NCBI GenBank assembly: GCA_002862325.1
Contig: PKCT01000048.1
Coordinates: forward strand, 1 to 7,349
Direction of reading: 5' to 3'
DNA: 7,349 nucleotides
Origin: Phycisphaerae bacterium
Lineage (GTDB): Bacteria; Planctomycetota; Phycisphaerae; Phycisphaerales; SM1A02
In this document: positions 1 to 6,730 of the stretch, in pieces
How positions within the stretch are numbered: position 1 is the first letter of the stretch
How the letters are laid out: every line of letters starts with the position of its first letter
Position numbers and translations under genes: made by a program
Notes under the pieces: model-generated
What the model was told of the DNA's origin: nothing
Seen by the model: the letters and a program-made list of their open reading frames with translations, nothing else
The model's database searches: none

Positions 1-115
1 AAAACATTAAAAAACAACAGAAATAAACATACATAAACAACTTAAGGTTGGGTTTCTTGTGGGTGGGTTCTTGTGGCAAAGCTCCTACTGCACTGGGAAT
101 CACACGGTGCCCGGA
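1..115. other. AT-rich foreign-looking end, probable chimeric junction
   Basis: Only 11 of the first 50 bases are G or C, in a window that is otherwise clearly GC-rich. The change is abrupt, somewhere around 105-120, inside the C-terminal part of the GspI-like gene. On the minus strand the GspI frame here reads polar, Cys/Ser/Arg/Thr-rich sequence unlike a pseudopilin. A different minus-strand frame stays open from about 124 to the window edge. There is also a near-perfect tandem repeat on the plus strand at about 51-75 (GGGTTTCTTGTGG then GGGTTCTTGTGG). I infer a cloning or assembly chimera; a real insertion boundary is the alternative. No gene can be supported within 1-41. Confidence 0.6.
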
Positions 116-323
116 AGGACAGAACTTGCACCAGAGCAGCAGACCGCAGCATGGCTGCGGCCTGCACTCGAACCTCGCCATCCTTCTGCAATTCGAGCGA
201 TCGAGCCGTAATCGCGAAGATCGTCGAAAGTCCTATCGCGAGCAGCACGCCCGCGATGATCACGTCGAGCAGGGCGAAACCCCCACGGTGTCGGGGACGT
301 CGGCGGAGGGGATCGGACCGCAT
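42..323 (-). CDS. gspI: GspI-like minor pseudopilin, probably truncated by the contig-end junction
   Basis: 93 residues as read. It would be an inner-membrane-anchored minor pseudopilin of the pseudopilus tip. It opens with a strongly basic leader (residues 1-15, Arg-rich, ending Gly-Gly), then a prepilin-peptidase-type site before F16, and a hydrophobic helix at about 16-40 with the motif FALLDV. Its start overlaps the stop of the preceding gspH by one base (TGATG), suggesting translational coupling, and its place after gspH fits gspI. Two oddities: the residue at mature position 5 is Asp (D20) instead of the near-universal Glu, and the protein is shorter than usual GspI, which exceeds about 110 residues. 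Homology-like sequence seems to stop near residue 69 (about base 117). After that the frame enters the compositionally foreign end, so the last ~24 residues are probably not native. A GspI/PilV/GspJ distinction cannot be made firmly from the N-terminal helix alone. Confidence 0.72.
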   Translation of the reverse strand: MRSDPLRRRPRHRGGFALLDVIIAGVLLAIGLSTIFAITARSLELQKDGEVRVQAAAMLRSAALVQVLSFRAPCDSQCSRSFATRTHPQETQP

Positions 324-898
324 CACCACGCCTCTCGGTCGGCACCCATGCCGTCGAGGTCGGCGGGTTCGCGAATGGTCGGTGCGTTCGGGTCGCCGTC
401 TCGACGGACGATCGGTCCCAGGGCATGCGGGGGGAGTGCGATCTCCGCGGAAGGCCCGCGATCCGATTCCAGTCGAAGCATGATCGACGGTCGGCTGCCA
501 CTGGGTTGGGTCGAAACGAACCAGTCGTCGGGGCTCATGCTGGCACCGTCGATCGAGACCATGGCGAAGGAGATGTGGGGCGGCAGAACGACCGACGGCG
601 TCATCGGCGCGGTGCGCCACTCGGCCGTCGCGGCGTCGCCTCGAAGTTGCAGGACGTTGAGTTGGCGTTCGGTTCCGTCGAAGCTCAGGGCCACGAGCCT
701 CTCGTCGGTCGCTTCCTGGAACGCGAAGGTGGAGAGGCACGCGGACACGCCTTCGACCGCAACGAGGAATTCGCTCTTCGCGGTTCCGGCCATGCGCGGA
801 ACCACCATCGTTCCAAGCAGCACGAGAATCACCGCCACGAGGATCACCTCGACGAGCGTGAAACCGGTCGCTCGGCGAGATCGATGGATCGTGGTCAC
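323..898 (-). CDS. gspH: GspH-like minor pseudopilin (prepilin N-methylation motif protein)
   Basis: 191 residues. A type II secretion minor pseudopilin that would sit near the pseudopilus tip. The leader is short and basic (residues 1-12, ending Ala-Thr-Gly). It is followed by the prepilin motif FTLVEV, with Glu at mature position 5 (E17) and a hydrophobic helix to about residue 33. The rest is a globular, beta-rich-looking periplasmic domain, as expected for GspH, and the length fits. The start is GTG at 898. An in-frame TGA only 24 bases upstream, which is the gspG stop itself, leaves no better start, and there is no clear Shine-Dalgarno. The gap from gspG is 21 bases, and its stop overlaps the next start. 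Assignment as GspH rests on order (E-F-G-H-I) and length more than on specific residues; a generic pseudopilin is the cautious call. Confidence 0.82.
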   Translation of the reverse strand: MTTIHRSRRATGFTLVEVILVAVILVLLGTMVVPRMAGTAKSEFLVAVEGVSACLSTFAFQEATDERLVALSFDGTERQLNVLQLRGDAATAEWRTAPMTPSVVLPPHISFAMVSIDGASMSPDDWFVSTQPSGSRPSIMLRLESDRGPSAEIALPPHALGPIVRRDGDPNAPTIREPADLDGMGADREAW

Positions 899-919
899 GG
901 TCGGCCGCGGATCCAGGGC

Positions 920-1339
920 TCAGTCCTTTCCATTCACGATGTCGTCGTCCCCACCCGATTGCCCGTCGGGCCCGTAGGACATGACGTCGAAATCGCGATT
1001 CTTGTCGCCGGGAATGATGATGAGGTACGGCGATTCCCAAGGGTCGATCAGTTCGCTTGGATTGTTCAGATACGGATCGTCGCCCTCGAGCAGGACGTCG
1101 AGCGTGAAGTCGTCGGAGAGATCTCCGGTGGTCTCGGTCGCGATGTAGAGCCGGACCTGGTTCGCGAGGCTGTTGACCTCGGCCTTGGCCTTGTCCGCCT
1201 TCGCGCTCCTGAGGAATCGGGTCAGGTTGGGTAGGAGAAGCGTCGCCAGAAGCGCAATGATCGTGACCGCGATGATGACCTCCAGGAGGCTGAATCCTCG
1301 ACGAATCTCACGATTTTTTGAGCGGCGTGTGCGGGTCAT
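920..1339 (-). CDS. gspG: GspG, major pseudopilin of type II secretion
   Basis: 139 residues from the chosen ATG. This is the main subunit of the periplasmic pseudopilus, processed by the prepilin peptidase and assembled by GspE/GspF. Leader residues 1-15 are basic and end Arg-Arg-Gly. The mature protein begins FSLLEV with Glu at position 5, then a long hydrophobic helix to about residue 37, followed by a charged amphipathic stretch rich in Ala/Lys. The C-terminal part has the GspG signature: a DPW-x-SPY-like segment at about residues 100-106, then an Asp/Gly-rich loop ending GGDDDI, equivalent to the calcium-binding loop of GspG. An upstream in-frame ATG at 1381, 4 bases after the gspF stop, would add 14 residues and give a 29-residue leader. 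I prefer 1339 because the leader length is more typical, although neither start has a strong Shine-Dalgarno. The next gene follows after 21 bases. Confidence 0.92.
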   Translation of the reverse strand: MTRTRRSKNREIRRGFSLLEVIIAVTIIALLATLLLPNLTRFLRSAKADKAKAEVNSLANQVRLYIATETTGDLSDDFTLDVLLEGDDPYLNNPSELIDPWESPYLIIIPGDKNRDFDVMSYGPDGQSGGDDDIVNGKD

Positions 1340-1385
1340 GCTTGTTTTCCAAGAGACGGGGGTGGAGGTGATCCGGTCCATGAAG

Positions 1386-2600
1386 TCATCCGGTTGCGAG
1401 CGACTTCTGAAGTTCGAGGAGCGGAAGAATGATCGCTGACAGTACGAACGCGGCGATGATCGCCATGAATACGAGCAGGAACGGGGGAAGGGCCTTCGTG
1501 AAGATCTTGAGGCTGTTGTTCACCTGTCGATCGAATGCCGTCGCGGCGTGAAGAAGCATCCCCTCCAGTCGGCCCGAGCGTTCCCCGATGTTCACGATCT
1601 GGACGAGCAACGGTGGGAAGTGTCCACATCTCTCGAGGGGCGATGCGAGGGAGCCACCGGTGGTCACCTTCTCACGGACTTCATCGATCGCGTCCATCAT
1701 GACCGTGTTTCCAAGGGTGTCGCGGACGATTCCGAGAGCCGAGAGAATGGGGACGCCCGCCGAGCTGAGGGTTCCCAGGGTGCGGGTGAATCTCGCGACC
1801 GCGATGTCGCGCAACAGGGGGCCGAGGATCGGGATTCGAAGAAGGACGCCATCGATTCGGCGACGATTCTGGGGGATGGACGACCAGCTTCGCCACGCGA
1901 AGATCCCGCTTCCGATTCCTATCAGGACGGCCCACCACCAATTGCGGATGAACTCCGAGAATCCGAGCAGCACGCGGGTCGGCCAGGGGAGTTCCACGCC
2001 CTGCTGCGTCAGGGGAACCATGAGCGTGGGCAGCAGGACCGCGACGAAGATCACCACGCTGATGATCATGATCACCAGCACGATGAGTGGATAGATCGTC
2101 GCGCCCACAAGTTCACGCCGCAGCTCGACGCCCCGGTCGAGGAGATCGGCGAGCTGATGCAGCACCTCGTGCATCTTGCCGGAAGCGTCCGCGGCGCGGA
2201 ACATGCCCACCATCATGTCGTCGAAGGGCGCACCGTATTCGCGACACGCGTCCGCGAGGGTGCGTCCGGCCTCCACCCGTTCGATGAGGAAGTCTAGGAT
2301 CGCCGCCTGCTTCTGGTTCGCGGTCTGTCGGCGAACGGTCGTCAGGCTCTGCATGAGGGGCAGGCCCGCCTCGATGCCGGTGGCAAGCTCCCGAATCAGA
2401 TTCGCGACGTCGGACACCGGAATCGTCGGTCGTCCGCTGGTGGCGCCGGTCTTGGAGGCTCCCGCCGCTTCGACCACCTCGGTCGGTGTGCGTCCCAGGT
2501 CGCGGATTCGATCGAGGGCCGCGGTCCTCGACTTCGCGACCACCGAGCCGGTCACGGCATTGCCATCTTGATCGATCCCCTGATAGGCGTAAGAAGGCAT
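1386..2600 (-). CDS. gspF: GspF/PilC-family inner-membrane platform protein
   Basis: 404 residues, the normal family length. It is the polytopic platform protein that couples the cytoplasmic ATPase to pseudopilin extraction from the membrane. The N-terminus MPSYAYQGID and the following helix match the opening of GspF proteins. Two T2SSF domains follow at about 65-190 and 265-395, each with the family motif around an Ala/Ser-Gly-x-Pro-[LI]-x-x-[AS]-L segment (AGLPLMQSL near 78-86, AGVPILSAL near 281-289) and the GERSG-type segment near 339-343. Predicted membrane helices are at about 168-192, 221-237 and 373-393, also typical. The start ATG lies 6 bases after the gspE stop and has a good GGAGG Shine-Dalgarno inside the end of gspE. 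It is followed after 4 or 46 bases by gspG, depending on which gspG start is used. PilC of a type IV pilus is the alternative name; the neighbouring GspG/H/I favour type II secretion. Confidence 0.95.
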   Translation of the reverse strand: MPSYAYQGIDQDGNAVTGSVVAKSRTAALDRIRDLGRTPTEVVEAAGASKTGATSGRPTIPVSDVANLIRELATGIEAGLPLMQSLTTVRRQTANQKQAAILDFLIERVEAGRTLADACREYGAPFDDMMVGMFRAADASGKMHEVLHQLADLLDRGVELRRELVGATIYPLIVLVIMIISVVIFVAVLLPTLMVPLTQQGVELPWPTRVLLGFSEFIRNWWWAVLIGIGSGIFAWRSWSSIPQNRRRIDGVLLRIPILGPLLRDIAVARFTRTLGTLSSAGVPILSALGIVRDTLGNTVMMDAIDEVREKVTTGGSLASPLERCGHFPPLLVQIVNIGERSGRLEGMLLHAATAFDRQVNNSLKIFTKALPPFLLVFMAIIAAFVLSAIILPLLELQKSLATG

Positions 2601-2606
2601 GTCGCA

Positions 2607-4286
2607 TCAACCTCCGAAGTCGTCGACGTCCTGGGTCGCCCTGAGCACCTCTTCAGGAGTGGTGATTCCCTCGATCGCCTTGATGATCCCGTCCTCTCTC
2701 ATCGAGACGAAGTCCTCGTCGAGGTGGTTGCGAAGCTGAAGGGTGGACTTGCCTTCGGAGATCGCCGTTCGAAGAGGGGCGCTCATCTTGATCAGTTCGT
2801 AGAAACCGAGTCGACCTCTGAATCCCGAGTTCCCGCACTTGTCGCACCCTTCGCCGATCGTGATCTTGCCGTCGAAGCGTTCTGCCTCGTCCTTCGTCAG
2901 TCGATACCTCAGGTCCTGGCTCATGGGCACCGTCTTCCGGCAATGGTCGCAGATCCTCCGGCCTAGGCGCTGCGCGAGGATGCCTTCGATCACCGAAGCG
3001 ACCAGGTACGGCTCCGCGCCCATGTCGATCATGCGACCGACCGACGAGATGGAATCGTTCGTGTGGAGGGTCGAGAAGACGAGGTGTCCGGTCAGAGCGG
3101 ACCGGATAACGATGTCGACCGTCTCGGTGTCGCGGATCTCGCCGACGAAGATGACGTCCGGGTCCTGTCGGAGGATCGATCGAAGTCCCGATGCGAAGGT
3201 CAGGCCTCGCTTGGGATTGACCGGGATCTGGTTGATGCCCGCCAGTTCGTACTCGACCGGATCCTCGATCGTGATGATCTTCTTGCGTGGGTCGTAGAGT
3301 TTGCTCAGGGAGGCGTACAGGGTCGTCGTCTTTCCCGAGCCCGTGGGTCCGGTCACCAGTACCAGTCCATGTGGTTTCGTGATGAGATGGTCCATCGCGT
3401 CGCGATCCCGCGCGGCCATTCCCAGGCTCTTGAGGTCGAGTGGGAGTGACGACTTGTCGAGGATTCGCATCACGACGGATTCCCCGTACAGGGTCGGGAC
3501 CGTCGATACTCGAATGTCCACCTTCCGCCCTTCGAATCGAAGGGTGATGTGGCCGTCCTGGGGCACGTATCGCTCTGCGATGTTCATGTGCGCCATGATC
3601 TTGATTCGGCCAACGAGCGCCGCTTGGAGGTGCTTGGGCGGCGACGGCTGTTCTTGGAGGACGCCGTCGATTCGGTACTTGACCTTGAGCTCCTCTTCGA
3701 ACGGCTCGACGTGGACGTCGCTGGTCCGCGACTGGATGGCTTCGAGCAGGATCAGGTTGACGAGATTGATCAGCGACGGCTGCTCCGCCATCTGGTGGAC
3801 GTCGTCCGCTTCGATGGCGTCGAGATTGTGCTCGTTCTCCCCGGCGAGTCCGTCTTCCGCCGCCAGACTCTCCGCCATCCGGGCCGCGGTGGTTCCGTAG
3901 GCGCTCTTCATGAGCTCCGCGAAGAGTGCGCTCTCGAGACCGACCCGCATCACCGATCTGCCCGTTCTGGTCGACACCTCGTCGACCGCTTCGGAGTCGA
4001 GAGGGTCCAGCATCGCGATCGTCACGCGATTCGTGTTCGCATCGATCGGCACCACTCGTAGTCGAACGGCGATCTCGGGAGCAAGGAGCTCCGTCGCTTC
4101 CTCGTCCACCTCGGGGAGGCGATCGAGAACATCGATGCCGAGCAGTTCAAGCTGATCAGGCGACTTTCGATCGTTGTCTGAAGTCGAGACCTCGAGGCGG
4201 ATCTCCCCGCTCGCCAAGGGGTTGTCGCCTTCGATGGGCTCGAAGCTCTCGTTTTCGGAAATGCTCTCGCTCACGACGATCCCCAT
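2607..4286 (-). CDS. gspE: GspE/PilB-family secretion ATPase
   Basis: 559 residues. A cytoplasmic hexameric ATPase that powers pseudopilus assembly through the platform protein. Visible motifs, in order: an N-terminal domain of the T2SSE_N/MshEN type at about 45-130; the N2 domain including SDVHVEP (189-195) and the RIDG segment (205-208); Walker A GPTGSGKT (313-320); Asp box ITIEDPVEYE (338-347); Walker B region RQDPDVIFVGEIRD (373-386); His box STLHTND (405-411). A zinc-binding tetracysteine follows, with C446/C449 and C481/C484 (CDHC and CDKC). All catalytic elements are intact. The first ~40 residues are an acidic, Ser/Glu-rich extension. The ATG at 4286 gives a 25-base gap after the upstream gene but has no clear Shine-Dalgarno. 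A GTG five codons in, preceded by GGGGA, is an alternative, and the frame stays open upstream to 4559 only because it shadows that gene. The tetracysteine and neighbours favour GspE over PilT. Confidence 0.96.
   Translation of the reverse strand: MGIVVSESISENESFEPIEGDNPLASGEIRLEVSTSDNDRKSPDQLELLGIDVLDRLPEVDEEATELLAPEIAVRLRVVPIDANTNRVTIAMLDPLDSEAVDEVSTRTGRSVMRVGLESALFAELMKSAYGTTAARMAESLAAEDGLAGENEHNLDAIEADDVHQMAEQPSLINLVNLILLEAIQSRTSDVHVEPFEEELKVKYRIDGVLQEQPSPPKHLQAALVGRIKIMAHMNIAERYVPQDGHITLRFEGRKVDIRVSTVPTLYGESVVMRILDKSSLPLDLKSLGMAARDRDAMDHLITKPHGLVLVTGPTGSGKTTTLYASLSKLYDPRKKIITIEDPVEYELAGINQIPVNPKRGLTFASGLRSILRQDPDVIFVGEIRDTETVDIVIRSALTGHLVFSTLHTNDSISSVGRMIDMGAEPYLVASVIEGILAQRLGRRICDHCRKTVPMSQDLRYRLTKDEAERFDGKITIGEGCDKCGNSGFRGRLGFYELIKMSAPLRTAISEGKSTLQLRNHLDEDFVSMREDGIIKAIEGITTPEEVLRATQDVDDFGG
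2611..2615 (-). promoter_or_regulatory. Shine-Dalgarno of gspF
   Basis: The minus strand reads GGAGG, 10 bases before the ATG at 2600 and within the last codons of gspE. It is the clearest ribosome-binding site in the cluster and settles the gspF start. It rules out the out-of-frame ATG at 2607 that overlaps the gspE stop codon as TGATG. The placement implies that gspF translation is initiated independently but next to gspE termination. Confidence 0.8.
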
Positions 4287-4311
4287 CGCTTGAGACGTGT
4301 GTGGTTCCAGA

Positions 4312-5736
4312 TCATTCGTTGTTCTTCTTGTTGGAAGAACCTTCGCCGACCTTCTTTCCCGAGCCGCCGGCGGCGCCCTTTGACTTGCTCGACCGCGTCG
4401 TGACCCTGTCCAGGCTGCGGCCGGAGGATTGTCGGTTGTTGAACTCCGGCTTCTCGGGACGGAAGTTCGGGGTCGCCACGCTGTCCGGCGGCGGATCGCC
4501 AAGTGGATGCCACGAACGACGGCCACCGGTCCGTCCCTCGTGCGGGACCTTCTTTCCATCCCGGGTGATCGTTCGAAGCCCCTTCATGCACTCGGCGTTC
4601 TGCTCGGGCGTGAGCATGCCGTTGATGCGGTTCTTCGTTTCGTCGATGAGATCCTTCTTCTTGGCGAGGAGTTCATCGGTCGGTCCTGCGGTCCGGTTCC
4701 TCTTCCCGGTTCGCTTCTGTTCGATCAGACGTTCTACTCTCCGGCGGGCCTCCTCGGGCTGGTTGGATCGAATCGAGGCCACGATCTCCATCTCGAGGTT
4801 CGTCATTTCGACGTCGAATTGGTCCTCGGCCAGGTTGAATTCGTTGATCTGATCGTTCGAGAGATCCGCGCATTCCCGCATCTTGTCGAACATCTTGGGG
4901 ACGATGGTCGGTCGGAATGCTCGGGGATAGGCCTCCGCGAGTGCTCTCGCTCGAAATTCTGCGGCGTATTCGGTCGGGATGGCGTCCGCAAGGCGATCGA
5001 TCCATGCGTCCTGGATCGCACGCACCCGGGTGCGGGCGGCCATGATCTGGTCCTGGGCCCGGAGACCGGCGTCGTAGTCCATCCGGGTCATCGCATCCTT
5101 CAGCTCATCTTGGAGTGAATCGATCTTCGCGGCCCGAGCGATAAGCGCGTCGTCGAGCTCGATCTCGTAGTCGACCAACAGCGGATCGATGGTCTCTTCG
5201 ACCTCGTAGGGCATCCTCATCTGACGGATGGAGACGTACAGGTCGATGGATTCGCCATCGAGCTCACCCTTGGAGAGCTCCTTGTCGCGCCGAAGCGTCC
5301 GCTGGAACCGAGGCCATCGCTTGAGTTGTTCGCCGGAGAGCTGGGCCTTGACGTTGTTCAGGAACTGCTCCTTGAGCGCTCTCCGCTCCACATCCCATGC
5401 GGTGATGGGCTCCAGAATGATCTCCATCACCTGCTCAGGACGAGCGGCGACGATTCTGCTCTGGTTGACCTGGATTTCCTCCCGGACTTGTTCGACGCCA
5501 CCGTCGAAGGCTGTCCGATAATCTTCAAAAAGCATTTCGATGATGGGGCGTTGCCAATCCTCAAGTCGGAGTTGCTCGACGAAGAGCTGCATGTCTCGTG
5601 CGAGGAAGTCGGCTCGAAATGCATCCGCGATGCCTGCAGCTCCACCAAACTGACCGTGGCTTGCAGGCGTCAGAAGGAGCATGGGCAGGGCCATGATGGA
5701 GGCGAGAAGGGTCTTCAGGGGGTTCGGTGTCTTCAT
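4312..5736 (-). CDS. Secreted helical repeat protein of unknown function heading the secretion operon (LTxxQ-like)
   Basis: 474 residues; I do not recognise a named family. Residues 1-29 look like a Sec signal peptide: basic MKTPNPLK, a hydrophobic core, then Ala-Ser-His-Gly near the cut, so the product is probably periplasmic or exported. The body is highly charged and almost entirely helical. It carries several short motifs resembling the LTxxQ motif of Spy/CpxP-type periplasmic proteins: LRLEDWQ (56-62), LSGEQ (133-137), LSNDQ (292-296) and LTPEQ (375-379). Segments around 60-77 and 178-195 share an I/L-x-x-L-x-x-DY pattern, suggesting an internal duplication. Residues 326-375 look coiled-coil-like and very basic. 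The tail after about 395 is low-complexity, rich in Arg, Lys, Gly, Ser and Pro. It ends 25 bases before gspE, so it is probably co-transcribed with the secretion genes. ATG 5736 is chosen over an in-frame TTG at 5748 for the signal-peptide shape; neither has a good Shine-Dalgarno. Confidence 0.85.
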   Translation of the reverse strand: MKTPNPLKTLLASIMALPMLLLTPASHGQFGGAAGIADAFRADFLARDMQLFVEQLRLEDWQRPIIEMLFEDYRTAFDGGVEQVREEIQVNQSRIVAARPEQVMEIILEPITAWDVERRALKEQFLNNVKAQLSGEQLKRWPRFQRTLRRDKELSKGELDGESIDLYVSIRQMRMPYEVEETIDPLLVDYEIELDDALIARAAKIDSLQDELKDAMTRMDYDAGLRAQDQIMAARTRVRAIQDAWIDRLADAIPTEYAAEFRARALAEAYPRAFRPTIVPKMFDKMRECADLSNDQINEFNLAEDQFDVEMTNLEMEIVASIRSNQPEEARRRVERLIEQKRTGKRNRTAGPTDELLAKKKDLIDETKNRINGMLTPEQNAECMKGLRTITRDGKKVPHEGRTGGRRSWHPLGDPPPDSVATPNFRPEKPEFNNRQSSGRSLDRVTTRSSKSKGAAGGSGKKVGEGSSNKKNNE

Positions 5737-5919
5737 GGGCAGGCTCAAGGGGACGGAACGGGGGGATGTCGAAATCGAAATCTCACATCCATTCGGCTGG
5801 GTAAACGTCGACCAGGTTGGGATATGTCACAAAGTCGGGGATATCAGTTCGTTCATCGGCGTTTTGTTTGCCGCGACGCCGATGGATGCGTGATAACCGA
5901 AACGGAGTTATTGGACGTT
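5737..5919. other. Intergenic region upstream of the secretion cluster
   Basis: This 183-base gap separates the CoA-transferase stop from the secreted-protein start, both on the minus strand. It must hold the CoA-transferase 3' end and, if the secretion genes have their own promoter, that promoter. I see the perfect inverted repeat at 5854-5884 and a repeated GGGATAT at 5819-5825 and 5838-5844 on the plus strand. No convincing -35/-10 pair, tRNA or small open frame is visible. Small open frames crossing it are unsupported by composition. Confidence 0.55.
5854..5884. terminator. Perfect 9-bp inverted repeat, possible terminator of the CoA-transferase transcript
   Basis: CATCGGCGT at 5854-5862 pairs perfectly with ACGCCGATG at 5876-5884 around a 13-base loop. 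It lies 36 bases beyond the CoA-transferase stop codon, between two same-strand genes, where a transcription terminator is expected. There is no T-run after the stem on the minus strand, so it is not a classic intrinsic terminator. It could equally be an RNA-stabilising 3' hairpin or an operator palindrome upstream of the secretion operon. Confidence 0.4.
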
Positions 5920-6615
5920 CTAAGACCGGGTTGTCCGCTGCTCGATCCGCTTTTCGGGAATCGTCTTGACGATTCTGTCTACGAAGATTCCCGGGGTGTG
6001 GATGTGGTCGGGGTCGAGGGTCCCGATATCGACGATTTCTTCGACCTCGGCGATCGTGTGAGCGCCACAGCTCGCCGCCATGGGGTTGAAGTTCCGAGCG
6101 GTCTTTCGATACATGAGATTGCCGGCTCGATCCGCCTTCCACGCCTTGACGAGCGAGAGGTCCGTTCGGATTCCCCGTTCCATGACGAAGGTCTCGCCCT
6201 CGAAATCGCGGGTTTCCTTCCCCTCAGCGACTGCGGTTCCAACGCCAGTCTTCGTGAAGAAGGCTGGGATTCCAGCTCCTCCGGCTCGCATTCGCTCCGC
6301 CAGGGTGCCCTGCGGATTGAATTCGACTTCGAGCTCACCGGCCATGAACTGACGCTCGAACTCGGCATTCTCGCCGACGTAGCTCGAGACCATCTTGCGA
6401 ATCTGGCCCGTCTCCAGCAGGAGTCCGAGGCCCCATCCGTCGACTCCTGCGTTGTTGCTCACGGCAGTCAGATTCCTGACCGCGGAGTCACGGAGGGCGA
6501 TGATGAGTTGCTCGGGGATTCCACAGAGTCCGAAGCCGCCGACCGCGACCATGATGCCGTCTCGTGCGAGGCCATCGAGCGCTTCGGTCGGGGAGGAATA
6601 GATCTTGTCGGGCAT
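5920..6615 (-). CDS. scoA: 3-oxoacid (succinyl-CoA/acetoacetyl-CoA) CoA-transferase subunit A
   Basis: 231 residues, the usual length of a separate A subunit (ScoA/AtoD type). With subunit B it moves CoA between an acyl-CoA such as succinyl-CoA and a 3-oxoacid such as acetoacetate, in the cytoplasm, in ketone-body or short-chain fatty-acid use. Residues 19-34 match family-I CoA-transferase signature 1 (Asp-Gly-x2-three hydrophobics-Gly-Gly-Phe-x3-Gly-x-Pro). Further family blocks are SNNAG (53-57), the SYVGEN segment near 78-83, and EVEFNPQGTLAERMRAGGAG (95-114). The C-terminus DRIVKTIPEKRIEQRT is typical, so the gene is complete. ATG 6615 is chosen because the family begins there and GGAGA lies 7 bases upstream. 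The catalytic Glu of these enzymes sits in subunit B, which is absent on either side, so the product needs an unlinked partner. Substrate cannot be told from subunit A alone. Confidence 0.94.
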   Translation of the reverse strand: MPDKIYSSPTEALDGLARDGIMVAVGGFGLCGIPEQLIIALRDSAVRNLTAVSNNAGVDGWGLGLLLETGQIRKMVSSYVGENAEFERQFMAGELEVEFNPQGTLAERMRAGGAGIPAFFTKTGVGTAVAEGKETRDFEGETFVMERGIRTDLSLVKAWKADRAGNLMYRKTARNFNPMAASCGAHTIAEVEEIVDIGTLDPDHIHTPGIFVDRIVKTIPEKRIEQRTTRS

Positions 6616-6730
6616 GGGGGATTCTCCAGGACGTCGGAGTGTATCCGAGCCCAACGCTCCGAGTCCCATCGCGGGAAGTACCCTGAACGGACCGTCGACT
6701 CGTCAGTTCACCTCCGTTTCAGGGACTTCC
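6616..6730. promoter_or_regulatory. Divergent intergenic region between CoA-transferase and transporter
   Basis: If the transporter starts at 6731, this 115-base stretch is the only room for promoters of both divergent genes. On the minus strand GGAGA (6627-6623) serves the CoA-transferase start, and a TACACT-like hexamer (about 6638-6643) could be its -10 element, without a recognisable -35. On the plus strand AGGGA (6721-6725) precedes the proposed TTG start. The stretch is open in the transporter frame back to an ATG at 6614, which would overlap the CoA-transferase start codon, so its non-coding status is an inference. Confidence 0.4.

Noticed and set aside
1..115. Insertion-sequence end or attachment site at the AT-rich left edge
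   Set aside because: I saw no terminal inverted repeat, transposase fragment, tRNA or target duplication, so only a composition break can be claimed.
425..1234. Plus-strand open frame of about 269 codons opposite the pseudopilin genes
   Set aside because: It is antisense to gspG and gspH, which have clear prepilin motifs. Its product is Arg/Gly/His-rich with no domain, typical of a shadow frame.
2605..2607. ATG overlapping the gspE stop as TGATG, as a coupled gspF start
   Set aside because: It is out of frame with the GspF product. The true start at 2600 matches the family N-terminus and has a well-placed GGAGG.
2607..4286. PilT-like retraction or type IV pilus ATPase
   Set aside because: The N-terminal T2SSE_N-like domain, the tetracysteine motif and the neighbouring GspF/G/H/I genes indicate an assembly ATPase of the GspE/PilB group.
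4287..4559. N-terminal extension of the GspE frame up to an ATG at 4559
   Set aside because: The extension would lie within the secreted repeat protein gene in another frame and reads as Arg-rich non-family sequence. GspE proteins normally begin near the 4286 start.
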